Assembly: GCA_001464255.1 (NCBI GenBank)
Contig: LNFD01000290.1
Span: 1-27,683 of the forward strand
Source: Actinomycetales bacterium Ga0077552
GTDB taxonomy: Bacteria; Actinomycetota; Actinomycetes; Actinomycetales; Microbacteriaceae
Direction: 5' to 3'
Length of the DNA: 27,683 bases
This document shows, one piece after another, positions 1-7,403 of the stretch. The translations under genes were made by a program, and so were the position numbers. The notes under the pieces are model-generated. The model had not been told where the DNA came from. It searched no databases and worked only from the letters and a program-made list of their open reading frames with translations. Positions within the stretch are counted from its first letter, which is position 1. Each line of letters begins with the position of its first letter.

Positions 1-80
1 CCGGCGTCGCGCAGCACGCGAACCAGCCCTTCGCGCAGCAGCACCGAATCATCGGCGACCGCGACGCGAAGGGCTGACAT
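1..80 (-). CDS. Response regulator, N-terminal fragment (NarL/LuxR type, cut by window edge)
   Basis: Only the first 26 codons are inside the window. They read MSALRVAVADDSVLLREGL and onward, the typical opening of a receiver domain: a hydrophobic first strand followed by the acidic pair D10-D11 that helps bind Mg2+. The phosphorylated Asp and the DNA-binding half lie outside. The start lies 10 bp after the stop of the sensor kinase, so the two form a kinase-regulator operon. The HisKA_3-type kinase predicts a NarL/FixJ-type regulator with a C-terminal LuxR helix-turn-helix; that is inference from family pairing. Confidence 0.85.
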   Translation of the reverse strand, partial: MSALRVAVADDSVLLREGLVRVLRDA

Positions 81-90
81 GCCCTCCAGA

Positions 91-1476
91 TTAGGCACTC
101 GGCTCGCTGCTGTCGGCAGGGGCACCGGATGCCGAACCCACGCCCGCGAGCGGCAGCGCCACCCGCACGGTCGTCGGGCCGCCCTCGGGGCTCGAGACCT
201 CGAAGGTGCCGCCCATGCCCGCCGCGCGGTCACGCAGCCCGGCCAGGCCGTGCCCGACCGACTCGACCGCTCCGCCCACGCCGTCGTCGGTCACGGCGAC
301 GACGAGCGCGCCGTCGGCCGTCGTGACGCTCAGCGTGATGGTGGTCGCCTGCGAGTGCTTGGCGGCGTTGGCGATGAGCTCGCTCGCCACGAAGTAGGCG
401 TTGCGGGCCACCTCGTCGGGCAGGTTGGCGGTCGCGCCGAGCTCGGTCTCGAGCGTCACCGGGATGCTCGAGCGGGTGGCCAGCGACTCGAGCGCGGCGA
501 ACAGCCCGCGGTCGAGCAGCAGCGGCGGCGCGAAGCCCCGCGACAGGTTGCGCAGCTCGTCGAGCGCGTCCTGCGCCTGGCGCCGGGCATCCTGGATCAG
601 GCCCGCGGCCTCCTCGGGGTTCTCGGCGAGGCGGCGCTCGGCGGCGGCGAGATCCATCTGCAGGCGGATGAGGCGCTGCTGGGGGCCGTCGTGGATGTCG
701 CGCTCGATGCGGCGAAGGGCCGAGCCCTCCGCGGCGACCGCGGCCTGACGCGAGGTGAACAGGCTCGACACCTGCTGCTCGAGCTGCTCGTTCGTGAAGC
801 GGCCGAGGAAGGGGCGCGCGATCGCGGCGTGCAGCCAGGTGAGGCCGCGCAGCACGTAGGGCAGGGTCACGAGCGCGACGACGCCGAGCACGATGATGAT
901 CGTCGCGATGACCGGAACGAGGGTCTCGAGGTTGACGGAGTCGGCCCAGGCCTGGAAGCGCAGGGGGCCGCGCCCCGTGATCCAGTTCTCGGGTCCGCGC
1001 ACGGCGAGCGTTATCGGCAGCGAGACGGCTGCGCCGATAAGCGAGACCCACAGCACGAGCACGATGAAGCTCAGCGTCGCCACGATCGGCGCGATGACGA
1101 CGGCGTGCAGCAGTGCCAGCCAGTACCGGCCGTTCGCGAGCGGCCGCAGCCAGCGGCGCCACCACACGGCGGTCGGGTCGGCCGGCCACTGCGGCTCGGC
1201 GATCGGGGTCTCGCCCGACCAGCGCAGTCGCGCGATCTCGAACGATCCCGCGTAGCGCGCGAGCAGCAGCGTGAGCGAGAGCAGGAAGATGCCGCCGATG
1301 ATGATGAGCAGGCTGATCGCCGTCGAGAAGAGCGAGCTGAGGATGCTCGTGACGGCGATCGCGATCGCGAAGGTCGGCACGAGGTAGCCGAGCGCGCGGG
1401 GCACGCGGCGCCAGAGGGCGCCGTAGCTCCAGCTGTCGGGCGCGACAGAGGCCGCTGCGGGGGTGACGGTGGTCAT
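91..1476 (-). CDS. Two-component sensor histidine kinase (HisKA_3 family, NarX/DesK-like)
   Basis: This 461-residue membrane sensor autophosphorylates on histidine and passes the phosphate to the adjacent response regulator. Hydrophobic segments at about residues 29-72, 118-160 and 186-208 suggest four or five membrane spans forming a PF13796-like sensor domain. The H-box ERDIHDGPQQ puts the phospho-acceptor at H262. The ATPase domain has an N-box (SELIANAAKH, N370), a G1 box (DDGVGG, about 397-402) and GLAGLRDR (about 410-417). The start has AGGAG six bases upstream. A CCCCCG-type palindrome lies about 90-125 bp upstream and could serve autoregulation. The stimulus cannot be read from the sequence; cell-envelope stress is a common role for this class. 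Confidence 0.93.
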   Translation of the reverse strand: MTTVTPAAASVAPDSWSYGALWRRVPRALGYLVPTFAIAIAVTSILSSLFSTAISLLIIIGGIFLLSLTLLLARYAGSFEIARLRWSGETPIAEPQWPADPTAVWWRRWLRPLANGRYWLALLHAVVIAPIVATLSFIVLVLWVSLIGAAVSLPITLAVRGPENWITGRGPLRFQAWADSVNLETLVPVIATIIIVLGVVALVTLPYVLRGLTWLHAAIARPFLGRFTNEQLEQQVSSLFTSRQAAVAAEGSALRRIERDIHDGPQQRLIRLQMDLAAAERRLAENPEEAAGLIQDARRQAQDALDELRNLSRGFAPPLLLDRGLFAALESLATRSSIPVTLETELGATANLPDEVARNAYFVASELIANAAKHSQATTITLSVTTADGALVVAVTDDGVGGAVESVGHGLAGLRDRAAGMGGTFEVSSPEGGPTTVRVALPLAGVGSASGAPADSSEPSA

Positions 1477-1567
1477 GGGGTTCTCCTGAGGTCAGACTGC
1501 CACGGCGCACAGCGCGCCGGGGTGACTCCAGCCTCGCGATCGGCCGCGCACGGCGGCATCCGAGCCG

Positions 1568-1596
1568 CCCCCGAACCGTGCGGGGGATATCCCCCG
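1568..1596. promoter_or_regulatory. Palindromic CCCCCG array between the rRNA methyltransferase gene and the kinase gene
   Basis: The perfect palindrome CGGGGGATATCCCCCG covers 1581-1596. A third half-site, CCCCCG, lies at 1568-1573, inverted relative to 1581-1586 with seven bases between. A loopless palindrome with an AT centre and an extra half-site looks more like a protein-binding site than a terminator, and it is upstream of the sensor kinase. It also begins only 5 bp after the minus-strand methyltransferase stop, so a terminator role without a U-run remains possible. Confidence 0.45.
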
Positions 1597-1600
1597 AGCG

Positions 1601-2467
1601 TTAGGCCTCGAGGCGCAGCGCCACGACCGTCACGGCGATCGTCACGCTGATCGGCGCCTGCCACTCGAGCAGCACCTTCTCGACCTTCGCGCGATCCTGG
1701 TGGAAGGCGTTGGGCCCCATGAACACGGCGTCGAGGGCCTGCTCGACGCTCAGCTGCACGCGCTGCCGCACCTCGACCGAGCTCACGAGGGTCGCATCGG
1801 GGATGCTCGCCGCGACCTCCTCCGCCTTGCCGGCCGGCACCTTCATGAGCTTGAGGCCGTGCCCGAGCTCGCGCATGTGGTCGGCGTGCGGCACGGCGAA
1901 CACGGCGGTGCCGCCCGGTGCGAGGATGCGCCGCACCTCGCCCGCGGCGCCGGGTGCGAAGATGCGCAGGGCCACGTCGACGCTGCCGTCGCGCAGCGGG
2001 ATGCCCGTCCACACATCGGCGCTGACCCCGGCCAACCGCTCGTGCGCGCGGGCCGCGATGCGCACCGCCGGGGCGGAGGCGTCGAGCACGACGCCGCGCA
2101 GCTCGGGCCGGGCATCCAGGATCGACGCCGCATACCAGCCGGTGCCGCCGCCGAGGTCGGCGAGCCAGCCGCGCGCGTCGGCCGGCACGGCCGCGAGAAC
2201 CGCCGTGCGGATGTCGTCGTGGAACCCCTCGGCCTGGAAGCGCTCGCGCGCCTCGAGCATCTCGGGGGTGTCGCCCGTCGCCGGAGCGCCCTTGCCCTTG
2301 TGCGCGGCGCGCAGGCTCAGGTAGCCCTGGCGGGCGCGGTCGAAGTGGTGGCGGTTGGCGCACGAGGCGCCGCCGTCGGCCGCGCTCAGCGGCTCGCCGC
2401 AGCTCGGGCACTGCAGGATGTCGAAGGCCGCGTCGAGGGTGGTCACCCGCAACGGTACCGCGCGCAC
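1601..2467 (-). CDS. RlmA-like 23S rRNA (guanine-N1)-methyltransferase
   Basis: This 288-residue protein has the RlmA/TlrB layout. An N-terminal zinc finger (C20, C23, C36, H40, in LQCPSCGEPL and CANRHHFD) is followed by a Rossmann-fold SAM site with DLGGGTG at about 104-110. The family methylates N1 of a guanine in helix 35 of 23S rRNA (G745 or G748); some members give macrolide resistance, but this sequence does not show which base is the target. The start used is GTG at 2467. A second in-frame GTG seven codons on, at 2446, is equally possible and neither has a clear ribosome site. It is divergent from the EamA transporter. Confidence 0.85.
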   Translation of the reverse strand: MRAVPLRVTTLDAAFDILQCPSCGEPLSAADGGASCANRHHFDRARQGYLSLRAAHKGKGAPATGDTPEMLEARERFQAEGFHDDIRTAVLAAVPADARGWLADLGGGTGWYAASILDARPELRGVVLDASAPAVRIAARAHERLAGVSADVWTGIPLRDGSVDVALRIFAPGAAGEVRRILAPGGTAVFAVPHADHMRELGHGLKLMKVPAGKAEEVAASIPDATLVSSVEVRQRVQLSVEQALDAVFMGPNAFHQDRAKVEKVLLEWQAPISVTIAVTVVALRLEA

Positions 2468-2473
2468 CGCCGG

Positions 2474-2479
2474 TAGATT
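2474..2479 (+). promoter_or_regulatory. Candidate -10 element (TAGATT) for the EamA transporter gene
   Basis: TAGATT fits the actinobacterial TAnnnT -10 consensus and lies about 60 bp before the EamA start, in the short gap between two divergent genes. No convincing -35 element was seen. Confidence 0.35.
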
Positions 2480-2538
2480 GGGCGCGGCGACTCCCGAGCT
2501 CGTTCGGCGGCCATCCCCCTCTGCGCGAAGGTCATTCC

Positions 2539-3390
2539 ATGGCGGTCGTCTTCATCCTCATCAATGCGGTGTTCGTGGCCGCGAGCAATGTGATGGGCGG
2601 CGTCGCGGCGCGTCGACTGCCGCTGCCGATCGTCGTGACGATCGCGGGCGTCACGACGATCGTCGTCTCGTTCACCATCGCCGCCGTCATGCCCGGTACC
2701 CCGAGCGCCGTCGGCATCGGGCTCGGCCTGCTGGCGGGCGCCTCGGCCGGCGTCGGCTTGCCGCTCGCGTACCGCGCCTACGCGATCGGACCGGTCGGCA
2801 TCGCGGGGGCCATCATCGCCGTCGTCAGCACCGCCGTGCTCACGATCGTCGGGCTCCTCACGGGCGACACCATGTCGCCGCTTCGCGCGATCGGCCTCGT
2901 GCTCTGCGTGCTCGCGATCCTCCTGGTCACCTACCGGCCGCCCGTCGATGGCAAGCGCCCGAGCCTGCGCGGCCCGCTGCTCGCGTTCATCGCCGCCCTG
3001 CTGTTCTCGGTCTTCGTGGTCTCGATCAGCTTCGCGCCCGAGGCCGACGGGTTCTGGCCGGTGTTCGCCGCGCGCATCAGCATCACGATCGTGGCGGTGC
3101 TGCTGCTGGCGCGGATGCTCTCCCGGGAGGGCGGCCGCGCGGTGGCGATGCACCTCCGGGGCCGGCACGTGCTCATTCCGGTCGCCACCGGCGCCGCCGA
3201 TATCCTCGGCAACCTCTTCCTCGTGCTCGCCCTGCAGGCGGGCGACCTCGTGCTGCTCGCGATCCTCGCGCCCGCCGCGCCGATCTTCACGGCGATCATC
3301 GGCCGGGTCTTCCTGCGCGAGCTCATGACGCGCTGGCAGATCACGGGCCTCGTCGTCGCCTCGGGCGCCCTCGTGCTCGCGTCGCTCTAA
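2539..3390 (+). CDS. EamA/DMT-superfamily transporter
   Basis: This 283-residue, almost wholly hydrophobic protein has about ten membrane spans arranged as two EamA repeats of five. A soluble linker at about residues 133-142 (RPPVDGKRPS) separates them. The ends of both halves carry typical EamA text, for example APAAPIFTAIIGRVFLRE near residue 245-262. Members export or import metabolites, amino acids or drugs; the substrate cannot be told here. GAAGG lies seven bases before the ATG. The stop overlaps the convergent phosphatidyltransferase stop by 4 bp (CTAA), so the two genes are packed tail to tail. Confidence 0.88.
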   Translation: MAVVFILINAVFVAASNVMGGVAARRLPLPIVVTIAGVTTIVVSFTIAAVMPGTPSAVGIGLGLLAGASAGVGLPLAYRAYAIGPVGIAGAIIAVVSTAVLTIVGLLTGDTMSPLRAIGLVLCVLAILLVTYRPPVDGKRPSLRGPLLAFIAALLFSVFVVSISFAPEADGFWPVFAARISITIVAVLLLARMLSREGGRAVAMHLRGRHVLIPVATGAADILGNLFLVLALQAGDLVLLAILAPAAPIFTAIIGRVFLRELMTRWQITGLVVASGALVLASL

Positions 3391-4076
3391 CGGCCGCGGC
3401 GGGCGAGCAGCCGCGCGAGCACGCGCGCCCCGATGAGCACCTCGACCGCGGCGGCGGGGCGCAGCCAGCGCGAGCGCGGCACGTCGACCATGCCCCCTTT
3501 CGCGAAGCTGGCGACCGTGAGCCCCGCGACCGGGATCGCCCAGGCGGCGAAGGTCGCGAGCTGCCAGCCCCGGCTCGTCTCATGCGTCAGGGTGAACCAC
3601 GTCCAGAGCGCGGCGTCGGCGAGGTAGTCGCCCTGTGTTCCGAAGCGGGTGACCGTACCCGTGCGGCGGGCGAGCTTGCCGTCGACGAAATCCGTGGCGA
3701 GCGCCAGCACAGGAACGGCCGACCCGAGTCGCGCCGCGGCGGCCGGCAGATTGGCGCGGGCGACCGTGAGCAGATTGGGCAGGCCCATCGTGCGGCGCTC
3801 TTCGAGCATCCCGAGATGCGTGACGGTCATGAGCCAGCTCGTCGCCACCCAGACGCGGCCGTGCGGGTGCGCGAGCGCGGCCATGCCGGCATGCACCGCG
3901 GTCGCCTCGGCCAGCGCGATCGGCCGCTTACCGGCCTCGCGGATGCTGCGCACCGTCGCGTCGGCGATGAACGCCCCGAGGGCGCGGCCACCGAACCCGC
4001 CGCGACGCAGGCCGCCCAGCAGCTCGTTCGTCGCGGCGCGCGAGTCGGAGCCGTCGAGGATCGCCTCCCTGCCCAT
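3387..4076 (-). CDS. CDP-alcohol phosphatidyltransferase family membrane protein
   Basis: The protein carries the complete family signature D129-x2-D132-G133-x2-A136-R137-x8-G146-x3-D150-x3-D154. These residues bind the metal and CDP-alcohol and catalyse transfer of a phosphatidyl group to an alcohol such as inositol phosphate or glycerol phosphate. The 229 residues include an N-terminal stretch of about 75 residues before the first membrane span, longer than in minimal family members. The acceptor alcohol cannot be deduced. AGGGGG lies seven bases before the ATG. The gene follows a DUF1801 gene after 24 bp on the same strand and probably shares its transcript. Confidence 0.87.
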   Translation of the reverse strand: MGREAILDGSDSRAATNELLGGLRRGGFGGRALGAFIADATVRSIREAGKRPIALAEATAVHAGMAALAHPHGRVWVATSWLMTVTHLGMLEERRTMGLPNLLTVARANLPAAAARLGSAVPVLALATDFVDGKLARRTGTVTRFGTQGDYLADAALWTWFTLTHETSRGWQLATFAAWAIPVAGLTVASFAKGGMVDVPRSRWLRPAAAVEVLIGARVLARLLARRGR

Positions 4077-4100
4077 GCCTGCACCCCCTCGCTCGTCACC

Positions 4101-4439
4101 CTATTCGGCGCGGGCGACGAGCTGGCGTGCGATCACGTCGACGACGTCGAGCGGCAGGGGCTGCGCGTGCGGGAAGTGCACCGCGTCGGTCTTGGCGCGG
4201 TACGGCCCGACCACGGCCTCGAAGGCATCGTCGCCGCGGTAGATCGGGTACAGGGCGAGGTGCTTCGCCCAGTTCGCGTAGTGGATGCCGTGGCGCGCGT
4301 CGATCATGACGGCGGGCATCCCGTACCGGAACGCCTCGGTGCCGCCCGAGATGCAGCGCAGCAGCGTCTCGCGCACGGCGAGCAGGCGCTCGCGTGCCGC
4401 CTCGGGCGCGGCCGCAATGTAGTCGTCGATCTCGCTCAC
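4101..4439 (-). CDS. DUF1801 (YdhG-like) domain protein
   Basis: This small soluble protein of 112 residues begins VSEIDDYIAAAPEAARERL and contains FRYGMPAVM and YANWAKHLALYPIY, the hallmarks of the DUF1801/YdhG fold. The biochemical role of the family is unknown. The reading frame stays open to 4520, but the added residues come from an inverted repeat and look non-coding. GTG at 4439 puts the start exactly where family members begin, with GGATGAG just upstream; GTG at 4454 is the alternative. A paralogue lies at 26112-26474. It probably forms a transcript with the phosphatidyltransferase gene 24 bp downstream. Confidence 0.8.
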   Translation of the reverse strand: MSEIDDYIAAAPEAARERLLAVRETLLRCISGGTEAFRYGMPAVMIDARHGIHYANWAKHLALYPIYRGDDAFEAVVGPYRAKTDAVHFPHAQPLPLDVVDVIARQLVARAE

Positions 4440-4467
4440 GCGCTCATCCAACACCCGTGCTGACACA

Positions 4468-4531
4468 AATGACGGAGTTCCGGACTGGTTGTGCCCCCAA
4501 GATGCCTGCGAGGGTCGCAAACTCCGTCATT
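4468..4531. repeat. Intergenic inverted repeat, 12-bp perfect arms
   Basis: AATGACGGAGTT at 4468-4479 is matched exactly by AACTCCGTCATT at 4520-4531, with a 40-bp spacer. Just outside the arms both sides carry a TGAC match (TGACAC and GTGACG), offset by a base or so. The element lies between the DUF1801 gene and the dehydrogenase gene, with no T-run, so it looks more like a REP-type repeat than a terminator. It resembles the element at 8363-8416. Confidence 0.6.
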
Positions 4532-4570
4532 CGTCACGACTGACGCACGGGCGGTGCAGACGAGCGGGGT

Positions 4571-5620
4571 TCAGTGGGCGGCGGCGACGCGGGCCAGCGC
4601 GATGCGGTCGGCGGCGTCGAGGGGCGTGATGCCATCGGCCGCGGCCGTCGCGAGCACTTCGGCGAGGGTGGCGCCGATACCGCGCAGGCGCGCGTCGACG
4701 GTCTCGGGGGTCTCGCCGCGCTCGGTGAGGGCGAGGTGGATGACTCCCCCGGCGTTGACGACGTAGTCGGGGGCGTACAGGATGCCCCGCGCGGCGAGCG
4801 CGTCGGCCCCACTGCGCTCGGCCAGCGGGTTGTTCGCCGGCCCGCAGACGGCGCGCACGGGCAGCTGCTCGATCACGGGCGCGGTCAGGATTCCGCCGAG
4901 TCCCGCCGGCACGAACACGTCGGCGGGAGTCGTCACCGCGTCGGCGGCGTCGATCCAGGTCGCGCCGAGCTGGTCGGCGATCGCGAGCGCGCTGGGGTTG
5001 ATGTCGGTGACGGTGAGCACGGCCCCCGCCTCGGCGAGGCGCCGCGCGAGCCGCGAGCCCACCTGCCCGAGCCCGGAGATCACGAACGACCGGCCCGCCA
5101 CGTCGGTCGAGCCGAACACGGCGAGCAGCACCTGCTCGATCGAGGCGAAGACGCCGAGCGCCGTGCCCGCGGCCGGCTCGCCCGCGCCGCCGTCGGCGGC
5201 GGGTAGCCCGACGACGTGCTGGGTCCGCTCGCGCACGATGAGCATGTCGTGCTCGCTCACGCCCACATCTTCGGTCGTGATGTACGCGCCGCCGAACGAC
5301 TCGACGAGGTCGCCGAGGTCGAGCAGGGCATCCCGCCGCTGCGCCGGGTCGAGAACGTGCCCCGGCGGCAGCGCGATGACGGCCTTGCCGCCGCCCGCAC
5401 CGATGTCGGCGAGCGCGTTCTTCATCGTCATGGCCTGCCCGAGCCGCATCGCGTCGGCGACGCCGTCGAGCCAGTGCTCGTAGGTCCACAACCGGCAGCC
5501 GCCGAGCGCGGGGCCGAGCGCGCTCGAGTGCAGGGCCACGGTGATGTGCAGGCTCGAGCGCGCGCCCGTGACGGTCGTGACGCGCTCGTGGGTGAAATCG
5601 GGAAGAGGTGCCGTGGTCAT
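4571..5620 (-). CDS. Leucine/phenylalanine/valine-type amino acid dehydrogenase
   Basis: The 349-residue enzyme oxidatively deaminates a hydrophobic amino acid to the 2-oxo acid using NAD+. The family motif ALGGCRLW, the substrate lysine K67 (MTMKNAL), the catalytic lysine K79 (GAGGGKAV) and the catalytic aspartate D118 (TTEDVG) are all present. The NAD site is GLGQVG at about 183-188. CGPANNPL and YAPDYVVNAGG are typical of the Leu/Phe/Val branch rather than glutamate dehydrogenase. The ATG overlaps the decarboxylase stop by 4 bp (ATGA), so translation is coupled. Together the two would turn an amino acid into an aldehyde. Which amino acid is preferred cannot be told. Confidence 0.92.
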   Translation of the reverse strand: MTTAPLPDFTHERVTTVTGARSSLHITVALHSSALGPALGGCRLWTYEHWLDGVADAMRLGQAMTMKNALADIGAGGGKAVIALPPGHVLDPAQRRDALLDLGDLVESFGGAYITTEDVGVSEHDMLIVRERTQHVVGLPAADGGAGEPAAGTALGVFASIEQVLLAVFGSTDVAGRSFVISGLGQVGSRLARRLAEAGAVLTVTDINPSALAIADQLGATWIDAADAVTTPADVFVPAGLGGILTAPVIEQLPVRAVCGPANNPLAERSGADALAARGILYAPDYVVNAGGVIHLALTERGETPETVDARLRGIGATLAEVLATAAADGITPLDAADRIALARVAAAH

Positions 5621-7292
5621 GCGAGCTCCTTCACGCTCTCGGTCGGTCGGGTCGCGAGCCGGCGGGTCAGTTCGACGAGCAGGCGCGGGGCGTCGTCGCG
5701 CGGCAGCTGCACGCGCACGAACACGGCATCCTCGGGGGCCGAGGCGGCGTCATCGAGCGCCGACCGCAGCTCGCCCGCGGTCGTGGCCTCGAGCACGCGC
5801 ACGCGCGCACCGCCGAGCGCGGCGGGGATGAGCCGCCAGTTCCAGGGCACGATGTCCTGGTAGACGGCCTCCGGGCTCTGGATCATGCGCTCGACGGTAT
5901 ACCCGGCGTTGTCGATGAGCAGGATGACCGGCGCGAGCCCGTGATGGAACACCTGCCCGAGCTCTTGCACCGTCAGCTGCGCGGCCCCGTCGCCGATGAT
6001 GAGCACGGGCCGGCGGTCTCGCCGCGCGAGGCCCGCGCCGAGCATGGCCGGGATCGTGTAGCCGATCGACGACCACACGGGCTGGCCGAGCAGGTCACTA
6101 CGCTCGGGCAGCCGGAGGTCGAGCGCGCCGTAGAACGAAGTGCCAGCCTCGGCGACGACCGTCGTCTCGCGCGGCAGCCAGCCCTGCAGCTCGTGCCAGA
6201 AGACCGAGTGATCGAGCGGTGACTCGTCCGCGGCGGGCGCGGGCGCCGCGACGTCGGGCACGTCGATCGCCTCGGCGGCGGCGAACCCGGCCGTGGCGGT
6301 CACGCGCGCGAGCACCTCGAGCGCGTCGTCGAGCCGCACCTCGGGGTAGACGGCGTAGCCGATGCGGGCGTGGTCGAGCGCGAGCTCGACGGCCGCGGTC
6401 GGATCGAAGGCCTGCGTGAAGAACCCCGTCGTGAAGTCGCTCACGACCGTACCGACCATGACGAGCAGGGCGGCCTCGTCGACGGCGCGGCGCGCGCGCT
6501 CGGTCTGCGTGATCGCGCCCATGTAGGTGCCGAGGCTCGCCGGGTGGTCTTCATCGATGACGGCCTTCGAGCCCACCTGGCTGGCGATGCGCACCCCGGG
6601 CAGGTCGGCGAGGGCGGCGACGCGGCCCTCGACGCCGTCTCCCCGGCGAACCGCTGCGCCAGCGCGCGCTCGAAGGCGGCGAGGGCGCCCGGCTCGCTGC
6701 CCCGGGCCCGGACCGGCTCGGCCAACCCGGCGGCGCTGACCCGTGCGACCGCGACGTCGGTGGGCACCCCGAGGTACACGGGCTTGCTCGAGGTGAGCGC
6801 GACGGTCAGCACGCGGTCGATCTCGGCCGTCGCCGTCTCGACCGTGAGCACGGCCTGGGCCGCGGTGACCTCGCGGAACGCGCGCACGAAGTGCTCGTGG
6901 TCGCCGTCGAGCAGGCTGTGATGCAGCAGCGCCCCGCTGCCGAGCGCGCCCGTGGCGGGCATGCCGACGATCGAGATGACGGGCACGTCTTCGGCGAAGG
7001 CGCCGGCGATGCCGTTGATGGCGCTGAGCTCGCCGACCCCGTAGGTCGTGACGACGCTCGCGATCGTGCGGCCCACGCGCGCGAAGCCGTCGGCGGCGTA
7101 GGCGGCGTTGAGCTCGTTGCTCGAGCCGATCCAGGTGAGGCGGTCGTCACTGTGCTCGTTGACGCTGAGCAGCTCGTCGAGCAGGCTCAGCGTGAAGTCG
7201 CCCGGAACGCCGAACGCGTGCGAGCCCCCGCACTGCACAAGGCGGGCGGCGAGGTACTGGCCCACACTGATGGTGTCGTCACTGGTCATCAT
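5617..7292 (-). pseudogene. Thiamine-diphosphate alpha-keto acid decarboxylase (pyruvate/indolepyruvate decarboxylase family), frameshifted
   Basis: Two overlapping frames together spell one complete enzyme. The N-terminal part (from 7292) has GVPGDF, the cofactor-activating E60 in SSNELNAAYAADGFAR, and the H124-H125 pair in LLHHSLLDGDHE. The C-terminal part has GDGAAQLTVQEL and DNAGYTVE, the diphosphate-binding and catalytic-Glu segment. The frames join near 6640-6645, at a GGGG run on the coding strand; adding one base there restores a 558-residue protein, the normal family length. All active-site residues survive, so this is either a recent mutation or a sequence error. The product would decarboxylate a 2-oxo acid to an aldehyde. 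An alternative ATG lies at 7289. Confidence 0.82.
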
Positions 7293-7298
7293 GACCAG
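7282..7298. promoter_or_regulatory. Candidate Lrp operator 1: CTGGTCAT-C-ATGACCAG
   Basis: This is a perfect 17-bp palindrome around position 7290. It overlaps the start codon of the decarboxylase gene, so binding there could block that gene. It shares the CTGGT-N7-ACCAG frame with the sites at 7345-7361 and 7387-7403. Confidence 0.5.
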
Positions 7299-7344
7299 AA
7301 CACTGTCGCCTTCTGGATGCTCACGACAAGATCAGCGCAGATAA

Positions 7345-7361
7345 CTGGTTGATTCGACCAG
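7345..7361. promoter_or_regulatory. Candidate Lrp operator 2: CTGGT-N7-ACCAG over the -35 box
   Basis: CTGGTTGATTCGACCAG has 5-bp arms and a seven-base centre, centred on 7353. It overlaps the -35 hexamer TTGATT (7349-7354) of the Lrp gene, a position suited to autorepression. Its centre is 63 bp from operator 1, six helical turns. Confidence 0.5.
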
Positions 7362-7376
7362 GGTTCGGCGTAGAGT
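7349..7376 (+). promoter_or_regulatory. Promoter of the Lrp/AsnC gene, leaderless
   Basis: TTGATT at 7349-7354 and TAGAGT at 7371-7376 are separated by 16 bp and match sigma-70-type hexamers well. Transcription would begin at about 7383-7387, on or next to the ATG at 7387, which has no ribosome site. A leaderless mRNA is expected. Confidence 0.6.
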
Positions 7377-7386
7377 GGCGCGCATC

Positions 7387-7403
7387 ATGGTCAGATCAAC
7401 CAC
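7387..7403. promoter_or_regulatory. Candidate Lrp operator 3: TGGT-N7-ACCA at the regulator's start codon
   Basis: TGGT at 7388-7391 and ACCA at 7399-7402 have the same seven-base spacing as the two upstream sites, but the outermost bases do not match. The centre is at 7395, 42 bp (four helical turns) from operator 2. It lies within the first codons of the regulator, so chance in coding sequence cannot be excluded. Confidence 0.35.

Noticed and set aside
79..1650. A long plus-strand frame opposite the sensor kinase, and similar long opposite-strand frames across the window
   Set aside because: High GC leaves few stop codons, so antisense frames stay open. Their products are Arg/Ala/Gly/Asp-rich without any family motif.
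4440..4520. Extension of the DUF1801 gene start up to 4520 (TTG)
   Set aside because: The added residues would be encoded by the inverted repeat, and family members begin at the SEIDDYI segment.
6638..6648. Programmed frameshift in the decarboxylase gene
   Set aside because: There is no slippery heptamer of the known type, no downstream structure was noticed, and no decarboxylase of this family is known to use one. A mutation or sequence error is simpler.
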